From Rhodococcus sp. (in: high G+C Gram-positive bacteria) (GTDB lineage Bacteria > Actinomycetota > Actinomycetes > Mycobacteriales > Mycobacteriaceae): 26,551 nucleotides of DNA. The notes beneath the pieces were generated by a model that had not been told where the DNA came from, ran no database searches, and worked only from the letters and a program-made list of their open reading frames with translations. Where the stretch lies: the NCBI GenBank assembly GCA_012515885.1, contig JAAYXN010000380.1, positions 1 through 26,551 of the forward strand, in the 5' to 3' direction. Each line of letters opens with the position of its first letter. The stretch's first letter is position 1. Both the position numbers and the translations under genes were made by a program. This document shows, in pieces, positions 15,001-22,057 of this stretch.

Positions 15001-16386
15001 AGCATTGCGGACCCCCGCGGTAACGCACTGGCAGCCATCGACGGTGACCAGCGCACATCCTGGGTCGCCACACCAGACTCCATACGTCCAGTCGGCCCGC
15101 TCCCCACATTCACAATCACGTTGCCCGAAGCAACGGAAGTCGCTGCGCTACAGCTCGATTCCGGCCCCGGTGTCGTGCCACCGGCCGCGCAGCGCGTCGT
15201 CGTCAACCTCGGAAACGGCCCCCAAGTACTCGACGTCGGCGCGAACGGCACTGTCACGTTGCACCCGCACGTCACCGATCACGTCACGATCAGCGTCCTG
15301 GATTGGGATGAGCTCTACGACGCAGCAGGCTTTGGGATTGAACGTGTTCCACCAGGATTCGCCGAAATCAGCGTGCTGGACGCCACCGGAACGGCCGTAC
15401 TCGGAGCAGGGTCAGCCGCGACCGCAGACACCGCCGTCACCATCGCATGCGGAGAAGGCCCGACGCTGTCCATCGGCGGGCACAGCATCCCCACCGAAAT
15501 CGTGACGACACAGGGCGAGTTGCGCTCGGGTGCACTCGTGCAGGCAACCCCGTGCGGCGGATCTCCGGCACCGCTGCCCGGTGGCCGTGTTGATGTCGCA
15601 GTGAATCCGACGCCAGCGTTTAGCGTCGATAGCCTGCGCCTCATCGCGACACCGGACAACGCGCAGGCGCCGCGCACCCCGGTGGCAGCGTCGCAGTGGA
15701 GTAACTCGCACCGCGTCATCACCGCACCACCGTCCGACGTCGACCGGATTCTTGTTGTCCCGGAGAGCACCAACGTTGGCTGGGTGGCGCGCAGCGAAGA
15801 GGGCACCGAGTTGATGTCGATCGTCGTAAACGGTTGGCAGCAGGGATGGATCATCCCTGCTGACATCGCGGGCACGATCACCCTCACCTACCCGCTCGAT
15901 CGCTGGTACCGCGCCGGCATCGCTGGTGGCCTACTCCTCCTTATTCCACTCGCGATCGCAGCACTGCGACGTCCCCGCCGCACACCGAAAGATCACGGGC
16001 CGCCACCACATTCGTGGTTCAGCACGACGGCGTCATGGCTCGGACTGTTGGCGGTGGCCACCGTCGCGACCGGTGTAGTGGGTGCTGTCGTGGTAGTTGC
16101 GGGTACCGGCGCGGTTCTCGCGCTGACCGTGCGGCGCGGGCAGGCCAGTGCCGCACGAACACTCGTCGCGATTGCCGGGGCATCCACCACTCTCGGGATG
16201 ATGCTTCTCTCGACTGGGCCGTGGCGCGCACCTGACGGCTACGTCGGCCATTCGTGGCTAGTTCAGCTGTGTGTACTGGTGGGTGTCGTGGCCGCGGGGC
16301 TTGCCGTGCTCCCCGTCAGCCGATCAGTGCGTTTAGTTTGGTGGCGCTGGACGAAGCGGCGTGACGGCTCCTCGATCAAGGCGTAA
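12013..16386 (+). CDS. aftD: Alpha-(1->3)-arabinofuranosyltransferase AftD
   Basis: A 1457-residue GT-C membrane glycosyltransferase from GTG 12013 (no strong ribosome binding site; coupling to DUF2613 is possible). A Ser/Thr/Gly-rich cytoplasmic start of ~45 residues precedes the first helix (about 46-62). The first outer loop has LTAADTKYDL with Asp69 and Asp73, the expected place of the catalytic acidic residue in GT-C enzymes. About ten further helices reach residue ~460, with the motif PLRNIHKIEP near 390. A large periplasmic part follows, with two discoidin/CBM-like beta regions (about 770-900, DTGTGWFS; and 1000-1110, DGDQRTSW). Helices return from about 1295 to 1445. It transfers arabinofuranose from decaprenyl-phospho-arabinose to arabinogalactan and lipoarabinomannan. 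Length is close to the ~1400 residues of mycobacterial AftD. Its last 124 bases overlap the opposing tmaT gene. Confidence 0.95.
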   Translation: MRSTGNSATGSPSTGARPTRGGAADSISGAPVSTAPIATEPLSRRWLYGAAAVAFVLSLLQSPGLTAADTKYDLTENPLGFLGRATHLWSSQAPMGQVQNQAYGYFFPHGTFFALGDLAHVPGWITQRLWWAILLVIGFWGIIRLAEALGVGSRSSRIIAAVAFALSPRVLTTLGSISSETLPMMLAPWVLLPLVYLTRPLPGAAPRSLPRLAAQSALAVALMGAVNAVATLLACAVAGLWWIAHRPNRRWWVFTAWWIPCVLAATLWWIIPLLILGRVSPPFLDYIESSGVTTQWASLAEVIRGTSSWTPFVSPERVAGAILVNQPAAVVATGVIAAAGLAGLAMRSMPARGRFGFILLVGAAGLAAGYVGELGSPIADQVRMFLDAGGAPLRNIHKIEPLIRLPLILGLAHLLAKVPLPGSVPGPRWRSALAHPEREPMVAVTTVILIALTLTTSLAWTGKLAPRGAYTDVPAYWHEAAQWLEDNTRGDGPGDSDTPRALVVPGAPFGDQVWGLTRDEPLQALASTPWAVRDSVPLTPPGAIRALDSVQRQLADGRPSNGLAATLQGQGISYLVLRNDLHPDTSRSARPILVHQAIEGSPGITKVAEFGDDIAPETTEDLILDSDLRPAYPAIEIFRVDTPGADTAAGPFVVDAAGVPQIQGGPESVLRLYETGALDPHSPVVLASDAHASGLATDSLIVTDTPRNRETDYGKVDNHNSGLRAADDARRTHNLVADYPVPGAELVDSEWEGARVTVSSSAADATQIGGSAPGTGAPAVVDSDTGTGWFSNVLHGALGQWIQFDLDTPIDSGVVHITTSSVAHGAAVRWLELSTQNGSTRVRVDQPGRTVPVSLPGGRTDWFRITSTHTEDGSAGIQFGISEISVEDFGPVALGGEPQTVPVTHRTVLPAPPRGAQVTEWNLSQELPGRSTCIDGPDRVHCSGGLVLPPEENSFFTRTLTVTETDTVTAELTLRPRPGAALNQLLVSGSDAQGPSSIADPRGNALAAIDGDQRTSWVATPDSIRPVGPLPTFTITLPEATEVAALQLDSGPGVVPPAAQRVVVNLGNGPQVLDVGANGTVTLHPHVTDHVTISVLDWDELYDAAGFGIERVPPGFAEISVLDATGTAVLGAGSAATADTAVTIACGEGPTLSIGGHSIPTEIVTTQGELRSGALVQATPCGGSPAPLPGGRVDVAVNPTPAFSVDSLRLIATPDNAQAPRTPVAASQWSNSHRVITAPPSDVDRILVVPESTNVGWVARSEEGTELMSIVVNGWQQGWIIPADIAGTITLTYPLDRWYRAGIAGGLLLLIPLAIAALRRPRRTPKDHGPPPHSWFSTTASWLGLLAVATVATGVVGAVVVVAGTGAVLALTVRRGQASAARTLVAIAGASTTLGMMLLSTGPWRAPDGYVGHSWLVQLCVLVGVVAAGLAVLPVSRSVRLVWWRWTKRRDGSSIKA

Positions 16387-17558
16387 CTGACCGAGGCCAC
16401 CGCGATACTGAGGATCGTCGTCACCGTCAATACGAAGATGAAACGTCCAGAGAACTCGGGGATTCCGAAAATCGGGAACACGATCGACAGCACCGCGAGG
16501 TGCCACACGAAAATTCCGTACGACCATCGACCAAACGCCAACCCCACCGGGCTTTCCAGGTAGCGGTACTGGCGCGGCCCACCCAACACGAGCGGGGCGA
16601 CGAGCGCGAAACTCATCACCGCACCCAACGTGATTTTGATGGCGTACTGCCACGGCGCTGGCTGCACCAATGCCGGTGGGCCAGCTAGATTCGTTGTCGC
16701 CAAACCGAATGCACAGGCAGCAATCACAAACATCAGCCCGCGCCGGTGCGCCAGACGATGCACCCACGTCGGCGGCACGACAGCTAACTCAGCGATGAGC
16801 ATTCCCGCCGCAAACCACGGGATGAAGCCGGGCAGCCAGTTGTCATGGTTGATGTGCTCGGGTGTGGGAATCGGCAGAAACGCCCACACCAAACTCACCG
16901 CGGACACACCTAGCAGCAGCGGGATACGCCATCGCGCCGCCGCACCGCGCAACCCGAACAGCGCAATCCCGATAAAGGGAAGTACCAGATAGAACGCCAC
17001 CTCGACGGACAAACTCCACATCTGTGTGAGCCCATCGGTCAGCGTCATCGGCACAAACACCTGCACCAACGTCAGGTTCGAGACCCACACCCGCACGCTC
17101 GCACCATTCGCCGCAGGCAAAAACGCGAGAACAAGGAACACCGCGACCCAATACGCCGGCAAAATGCGCGTCGCCCGCGACAACCAATACCGAAACAAGC
17201 TGTGTGGACGACCCAGGCCACGCGCCGCCGACGCATACGGGCGCCACAGCAAAAAGCCGGACAGCGCGAAAAACAACGCGACCGCCAGATCCAGGCGACC
17301 AAGGATGCGACCAAACACGTCCGGACCAGTCGTTGCCGTCTGGAACGCGACATGGGTGACGAGAACACCGAGCGCGGCGAGTCCCCGCATGCCTTCCAAC
17401 GCTGGGATGAACACGCTCAGTACATTGGGTGCGGCGCCGGTATCGCCAGGCCGTTTCGATGTGGTTGTCATCGCGAACAAGTGTGCCCCGAGAAACGACG
17501 CGGGCACCAGATATCCAATCCGGGGCACCACTATCTGCGGTTCGGCTGTTAGTGTCAT
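16263..17558 (-). CDS. tmaT: Acyltransferase-3 family membrane protein, TmaT-like
   Basis: A 431-residue integral membrane acyltransferase. The family signature R-x10-H is present: Arg58 and His69 in EGMRGLAALGVLVTHVAF. Hydrophobic segments continue to about residue 400, ending at ALIEEPSRRF, the usual end of the family; a ~30-residue Ser/Thr/Pro tail follows. The start may be ATG 17558 or ATG 17471 (giving MTTTSKRPGD); neither has a strong ribosome binding site. In Corynebacterium glutamicum the acyltransferase in this cluster, TmaT, acetylates trehalose monomycolate so that MmpL exporters can carry it; the M. tuberculosis counterpart is Rv0228. The next gene on the other strand is lmcA, as expected for this locus. 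The 3' end overlaps aftD by 124 bases. The function is assigned from position plus family. Confidence 0.8.
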   Translation of the reverse strand: MTLTAEPQIVVPRIGYLVPASFLGAHLFAMTTTSKRPGDTGAAPNVLSVFIPALEGMRGLAALGVLVTHVAFQTATTGPDVFGRILGRLDLAVALFFALSGFLLWRPYASAARGLGRPHSLFRYWLSRATRILPAYWVAVFLVLAFLPAANGASVRVWVSNLTLVQVFVPMTLTDGLTQMWSLSVEVAFYLVLPFIGIALFGLRGAAARWRIPLLLGVSAVSLVWAFLPIPTPEHINHDNWLPGFIPWFAAGMLIAELAVVPPTWVHRLAHRRGLMFVIAACAFGLATTNLAGPPALVQPAPWQYAIKITLGAVMSFALVAPLVLGGPRQYRYLESPVGLAFGRWSYGIFVWHLAVLSIVFPIFGIPEFSGRFIFVLTVTTILSIAVASVSYALIEEPSRRFVQRHQTKRTDRLTGSTASPAATTPTSTHS

Positions 17559-17656
17559 GCCTCACGTAGCTTCGATCATCGGTGCCACGGGATACGCTCG
17601 GCGGGTTCGCCGACGAGCTCCGCGTGATTTCGACAACTCGGGACAGGAGAGACAGC

Positions 17657-18796
17657 ATGGCCGAGCGCTCAGGGCCGAGCCGCATACTTGCATGCATTTT
17701 GGTCGGTCTGGGGGCACTGCTCCTTGCCTTCACCGTCCTTGTACCCACCTATGCGGTAAAGCGCCTCGAGGTCACCCCACTCGACCTTGAGTCCACAACC
17801 ATCGCAGCGGGCACAGGCAGTGTCCTCAATTCAGCTGCACTGTTGCAGGGCGAGGCACAGGTTGACACCAACGTTGACCTGGTCGCGCAGCGCTTCGTCA
17901 CCGTCGAAGACCCAGCTAACAAGGACGTTCTCACGTTCCAGGCTGGTCAGACGGTCCGTCGCACCGACAAGGACGGCGACGGCGGAATCCTTACCGCAAC
18001 CGTCGACCGCGTCACCGTCAACCGCCACACGTCGATGCCGACCAACGATCCGGTAGGCACCATCCAGACCCTGCCCGGCACGCCCGGCGTCGAGGTTCCC
18101 CGTGAAGGCCTGCAGTACAAGTTCCCGTTCAACACGGAAAAGAAGAGCTACCCGTACTTCGACCTCAACGCTCGCGAGACCTTCGACATCAACTTCGTCG
18201 AAGAGACCGAAGTCAATGGCCTCAAGGTGTACCGCTTCAGCCAGGAAATCGGCCCCGTCGACCTGTCCAGGGCAGTGCCCGAGTCCCCCACCAACAAGCT
18301 GGCCCTGCCTGCTGACACCTGGGGTGTTCCTGGCGGCGACATCGAGATCACGATGACCCGCTACTACACCAACGTCCGTGACATCTGGGTGGAGCCCACC
18401 ACCGGCGTCATCGTCAACGGCCAGGAGCAGATGCACCAGTACTACGGTCGCTCCGCTAGCCAGGAAGAAATCGATGTCCTGAAGGTCACGTTCCCGTGGG
18501 ATGAAGAGACCATCGAAACCCAGTCAGAGCGCGCACGCGAAGCTCTCGACAAGCTCAACCTGTTCGGCCGCGTCATGCCGATCATCACCGGCATCCTCGG
18601 TGTCATCGCTCTCGGTGTCGGTATCTTCCTCGGGGTCCGCAGTGGACGCGGCAAGGACGACGACGATCTCGACTACAACAACGACGACTACACGCCCAAC
18701 GGTGGTGCTGGCGCTGACCAGTACGACCAGCCGCACGACTGGACCACGGACCAGACGGAGCAGATTCCGCCTGTAGATCCGCGTAACCAGCGGTAG
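17657..18796 (+). CDS. lmcA: DUF3068 membrane protein, LmcA-like
   Basis: A 379-residue protein. I chose ATG 17657 because AGGAGA stands 6 bases before it and a proper N-terminal helix follows (about residues 10-31); the frame is open 25 codons further upstream without support. The DUF3068 domain (about 35-295) is extracytoplasmic and is followed by a second helix near 305-327 (MPIITGILGVIALGVGIFLG) and an acidic Asp/Asn-rich cytoplasmic tail. The architecture fits LmcA of C. glutamicum and M. smegmatis, a lipid-binding protein needed for lipomannan maturation and lipoarabinomannan synthesis; Rv0227c is the M. tuberculosis counterpart. It is divergent from tmaT (98-bp gap). A 17-bp hairpin terminator follows the stop. 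Confidence 0.88.
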   Translation: MAERSGPSRILACILVGLGALLLAFTVLVPTYAVKRLEVTPLDLESTTIAAGTGSVLNSAALLQGEAQVDTNVDLVAQRFVTVEDPANKDVLTFQAGQTVRRTDKDGDGGILTATVDRVTVNRHTSMPTNDPVGTIQTLPGTPGVEVPREGLQYKFPFNTEKKSYPYFDLNARETFDINFVEETEVNGLKVYRFSQEIGPVDLSRAVPESPTNKLALPADTWGVPGGDIEITMTRYYTNVRDIWVEPTTGVIVNGQEQMHQYYGRSASQEEIDVLKVTFPWDEETIETQSERAREALDKLNLFGRVMPIITGILGVIALGVGIFLGVRSGRGKDDDDLDYNNDDYTPNGGAGADQYDQPHDWTTDQTEQIPPVDPRNQR

Positions 18797-18810
18797 TCCG
18801 CACAGCCAGA

Positions 18811-18853
18811 CGCGAAAGCCCCCTCCCGGTTTCTTTGGGAGGGGGCTTTCGCG
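18811..18853 (+). terminator. Strong hairpin terminator after lmcA
   Basis: A perfect 17-bp stem (18811-18827 with 18837-18853) with the loop GGTTTCTTT lies 14 bases after the lmcA stop. The arms are extremely G/C-rich (GGGAGGGGGCTTTCGCG). There is no T-run after it. Confidence 0.82.
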
Positions 18854-18862
18854 TATCTCGAC

Positions 18863-18928
18863 TCCCGCATGTGTTTTGTGCTCCCGGATGCGCAATTGCC
18901 GCTCCGGGAGCACAAAATGCATGCGGGA
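18863..18928. repeat. 26-bp inverted repeat in the lmcA-flippase convergent gap
   Basis: The arms 18863-18888 and 18903-18928 are complementary at 24 of 26 positions around a 14-base loop, directly after the lmcA terminator. The arms contain CTCCCG twice (CTCCCGCATG and CTCCCGGATG), so alternative foldings exist. There is no T-run on either side; it could be a terminator for the flippase transcript, a processed RNA hairpin or a dispersed palindromic repeat. Confidence 0.75.
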
Positions 18929-18954
18929 AGGGTGACGCCCAGAGGGCGGGCGGT

Positions 18955-19000
18955 GGCGACTAGGCGAGGGGACGGCGGCGGCGACTAGGCGAGGGGACGG
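18955..19000. repeat. Tandem duplication (period 25) spanning the flippase stop codon
   Basis: The 21-base word GGCGACTAGGCGAGGGGACGG occurs at 18955-18975 and again, identical, at 18980-19000. The second copy contains the flippase stop (TAG on the minus strand, 18985-18987) and the codons for its last residues, ARPLA; the first copy is an untranslated duplicate. Confidence 0.85.
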
Positions 19001-20208
19001 GCAGCGTCACGGCGCGCAAGCCGGACGGCGACCACACTCGTCACCGCCGCGCACACCAGCGCGGCCGACGCGGCGATCATCACGAACCGTCCGATCGTGG
19101 TCCCGAACGTCAGCAGCGCCGCGATCTCGATGACCAAGCCCACCCACGCGATGATCGCCAGGTGGGTGCGCTCGCCAGCGATCGCGCTCAGCAGCGCGCC
19201 CTGCAACACCGACAGCGCCGCACCCTGGAGGGCAAACAACCACAGCAGGGACCGGACCGGGCGGTATTCGTCGCCGACAATCAACGGCACCAGCGGTGCC
19301 AGGACAGCCGCGGCGCACACCACGACAACTCCGAGACCAACAAGCACCCCGAGCGCCGCCCGGATCGCTTGCACCGACTGCGCCGGGTTCGCCATCCGCG
19401 GATACAGCACCACCCCCACCGCCTGCGGCAACCAAAACGCGGCCTTGGTGGCCACCGCACCCAACGCGTAGAGGCCAGCGTCGTACTCAGAGAGCACAGC
19501 TTTCGCGAGCACCAGGTCAATCGACGACAACGCGATCAACACCAACTGCACTTGCGACGCGGTCAACACATCGCGGACACCGAACCGCGTCGTCGAACCG
19601 GCCGTCTGATCCGCAACAACGAACCGCGCACCCAGCGACACCGCAAGCGTGCCCGCTGCGGACGCAACGAGGGCACCCACCACGCCACCGCCGACAGCGA
19701 GAACCACCACCGCCGGAACCACCTTGCCCACGCCAGCAGCCGCAAGCACCACACTCAGCGCCGTAAAACGTCCCTGACCCTGCAAAATGCCCTGCTCGCC
19801 GGTCAGCAGCACCAACACGGGAGCCACCAGCAACGCTGAAGCCGTGGCGACGGCACTGATCCCCAGCGCCCACGACACCAGCGGCACCGCCGCCACAGAC
19901 GCCACCGCAACAATGACAACGCATTTCGTGACCAGGGCACGGACAGCGCGAACACTCGCACCACGCACTACCTCGCGGGCCACCACCGTCTGCAACGCCA
20001 ACGCCGGGACCGCCAGAAAAAGCTGCACCGCCAGCAGGCTCGCGAACTCGCCATAGCCAGCGGGGCCCAGCCACCGGCTGGCAGGCATATGCAGCAGGTA
20101 TGACGCGATGTTGGCCGTCATCGACCCCACAGTCACCAGGGTCATCCCCGCCGCGGTCGAGCGGACGCTGGCGGGCGGTTCGCTGGGCGCGGACCCGGAT
20201 ACAGACAT
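18985..20208 (-). CDS. Polysaccharide biosynthesis flippase-like protein (MOP/Wzx superfamily)
   Basis: I place the start at ATG 20208, giving 407 residues and beginning MSVSGSAPSEPP; the frame stays open to 20601 but that part overlaps the divergent gene and is low-complexity. Twelve or so hydrophobic segments run from about residue 20, with few charged residues, as in Wzx/MurJ-like flippases. The N-terminal region (YLLHMPASRWLGPAGYGEFASLLAVQLF) is the recognisable family opening, LG-xx-YGxF. Such proteins flip lipid-linked glycans across the membrane. In this cluster the cargo could be a lipid-linked arabinan or mannan precursor, which is inference. A 43-bp gap separates its start from the divergent GT-C-like gene. 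From memory there is no flippase between Rv0226c and Rv0227c. Confidence 0.83.
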   Translation of the reverse strand: MSVSGSAPSEPPASVRSTAAGMTLVTVGSMTANIASYLLHMPASRWLGPAGYGEFASLLAVQLFLAVPALALQTVVAREVVRGASVRAVRALVTKCVVIVAVASVAAVPLVSWALGISAVATASALLVAPVLVLLTGEQGILQGQGRFTALSVVLAAAGVGKVVPAVVVLAVGGGVVGALVASAAGTLAVSLGARFVVADQTAGSTTRFGVRDVLTASQVQLVLIALSSIDLVLAKAVLSEYDAGLYALGAVATKAAFWLPQAVGVVLYPRMANPAQSVQAIRAALGVLVGLGVVVVCAAAVLAPLVPLIVGDEYRPVRSLLWLFALQGAALSVLQGALLSAIAGERTHLAIIAWVGLVIEIAALLTFGTTIGRFVMIAASAALVCAAVTSVVAVRLARRDAARPLA

Positions 20209-20251
20209 TCGCTCATGATGCCGCACTCGGGCACCACGTAGGGTGCCGGAC

Positions 20252-22057
20252 ATGACAGGTCGGCGCCATCCCGCACACGTGTGGGTGCCGTGGCTGTACA
20301 GCCTGACCGTTGCCGCCGTCATCGTCGGCCCGCTGCTGCGACCCGGGTATCTGCTGCTCCGCGACGCCGTCAGCACCCCGCGCTCGTATCTCACCGACAC
20401 CGCGCTCGGGCTCTCTGACGCTGCGGCGCGCGCCGTCCCGCAAGACGCTGCCCTCGCCATCGCGACACGTGTCGTCGACGGCGGCCTGCTGGTGACTCTG
20501 CTTCTGCTTGCCGCCCTGACCTCTGCCGGGGCGGGATCGGCCGCGATGGTGCGCGTGCTGCTACCGACCGCGCGATTAGGTTCGCAGCTGCTCGCTGCCA
20601 CCGCGACGCTGTGGAACCCGTACGTCGCGGAACGACTGCTGCAAGGGCATTGGAGTCTGCTGCTCGGCTATGCCGCGCTGCCGTGGACGGTGTGCGCTGC
20701 CGTAGCGGTTCGACGTGGACGCCGCAGCGGATGGTTCGGGCTGGCCGCCGCATTCACGATCGCTGGGCTGACGCCAACAGGTGTCATCCTCACGTTCCTC
20801 GTCGCGGGCGCCACCCTGATCTGCCCACCGAAACCTGCCGGACAGCTGTTTCGGCGCCTAGGGGCGCTTCTGGGCCTGTTTCTGCTCGCTTCCGCGCCGT
20901 GGCTGACCGCAACCGCTGTCGCGGGCGGTGACGCGACGTCCGACCCCGAAGGCGTCGCGGCGTTCGCGGCACGCGCCGAACCCGGCCTAGCAACGATCGG
21001 GAGCCTCGCCGGACTGGGCGGCATCTGGAATTCGCATGCCGTCCCGGATTCGCGCACCACGCTGTTCGCGGTCCTAGGTACCGCGATCCTGCTAGCGATC
21101 ATCGCGTGTGGCGTTCCCGCCCTGTGGCGGCGCCGTCGGCATCCCGTTATCGGCGGGCTCACTGTGCTCGCGGTGCTCGCCATCGTTGCCCCCGCACTGG
21201 CCGCCACCCCATGGGGGTTGGAGGTGGGCCGCTGGGCGGTCGACGCTGTCCCCGGAACCGGCCTGCTGCGCGACGCGCACAAGTGGGTGGCGCTCGCCGT
21301 GCCCGCGTACGCCCTCGCTGCGGCAGCAGCAGTCCTCCCGCCCGTCGCTCGTTCTCAGAGCGTTCAGCGTGTTCAGGGGCGACGCGTCCCGATGTCGGCG
21401 GGCAGCAAGGTCGCTGCCGCGGCGGGCGCGATCGTCTTGGTATTCGCGGCACTGCCTGATCTCGCGTGGGGTGTCGGCGGCTCGCTGCGACCGGTGACGT
21501 ACTCGCCGCAGTGGGATGAGGTCGCCGCGCAGGTCGCCGCTGAACCCGGTGACGTGGCCGTTCTACCGACCGGGATGTTCCGCATCATCGACGGCAACCC
21601 CGCGCTCGATCCCGCACCGCGCATGCTGCCGTCCGATGTTCTCCAAAGCGGACAGCTCGTGGTCAGTGGCCAGGCCGTCAGCGGCGAAGGCTCCCGCGGA
21701 CTCGCTGCCGAGCAGGCCCTTCATGACGGCGCCGCGCCCGACGACCTAGCGGCCCTCGGTGTCCGCTGGGTGCTGGTCGAACACGAATACGGCGCGGACG
21801 ACCTGGGCAACTATGGGGATGCGGCGCAGACGCTGGCCCAGTTGGAGCCTCGTCTTATCGGCGCCGACCTGTCGCTGTATCGAGTGCCAGGCGCAGTCAG
21901 TGAACACACTGCAGATTCCGGTGCCCGTACCGCAGTGATCGCTGCCCACGCCCTCTGGGCGGCGCTGCTCCTGGTGGGAATCGGCGGGCTAGCTGTTGCC
22001 CGTCTCCGCGCGTTCGCGGCCAGAGGGGGCAACCAGGCCCGCAGTGCGGCGTCCTGA
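20252..22057 (+). CDS. AftD-like GT-C membrane protein (Rv0226c-like)
   Basis: A 601-residue multi-pass membrane protein, start chosen at ATG 20252 with AGGG 8 bases upstream (GTG 20243 in frame would add three residues). A first helix (about 10-30) is followed by an outer loop with GYLLLRDAVSTPRSY, where Asp could serve as the GT-C catalytic residue. VAERLLQGHWSLLLGYAALP resembles the GT-C segment after the second helix pair. Near residue 340 it reads LLRDAHKW, matching PLRNIHKIEP of AftD. A soluble region from about 415 to 550 precedes a final helix (about 565-590). I read it as a membrane glycosyltransferase using a polyprenyl-phospho sugar, substrate unknown. It corresponds to Rv0226c. 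Its last 69 bases overlap the opposing GT4 gene. Confidence 0.78.
   Translation: MTGRRHPAHVWVPWLYSLTVAAVIVGPLLRPGYLLLRDAVSTPRSYLTDTALGLSDAAARAVPQDAALAIATRVVDGGLLVTLLLLAALTSAGAGSAAMVRVLLPTARLGSQLLAATATLWNPYVAERLLQGHWSLLLGYAALPWTVCAAVAVRRGRRSGWFGLAAAFTIAGLTPTGVILTFLVAGATLICPPKPAGQLFRRLGALLGLFLLASAPWLTATAVAGGDATSDPEGVAAFAARAEPGLATIGSLAGLGGIWNSHAVPDSRTTLFAVLGTAILLAIIACGVPALWRRRRHPVIGGLTVLAVLAIVAPALAATPWGLEVGRWAVDAVPGTGLLRDAHKWVALAVPAYALAAAAAVLPPVARSQSVQRVQGRRVPMSAGSKVAAAAGAIVLVFAALPDLAWGVGGSLRPVTYSPQWDEVAAQVAAEPGDVAVLPTGMFRIIDGNPALDPAPRMLPSDVLQSGQLVVSGQAVSGEGSRGLAAEQALHDGAAPDDLAALGVRWVLVEHEYGADDLGNYGDAAQTLAQLEPRLIGADLSLYRVPGAVSEHTADSGARTAVIAAHALWAALLLVGIGGLAVARLRAFAARGGNQARSAAS

Noticed and set aside
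20209..20601. N-terminal extension of the flippase gene by 131 codons
   Set aside because: The added part is Arg/Ser/Thr-rich, overlaps the 5' end of the divergent GT-C gene and has no similarity to flippases.
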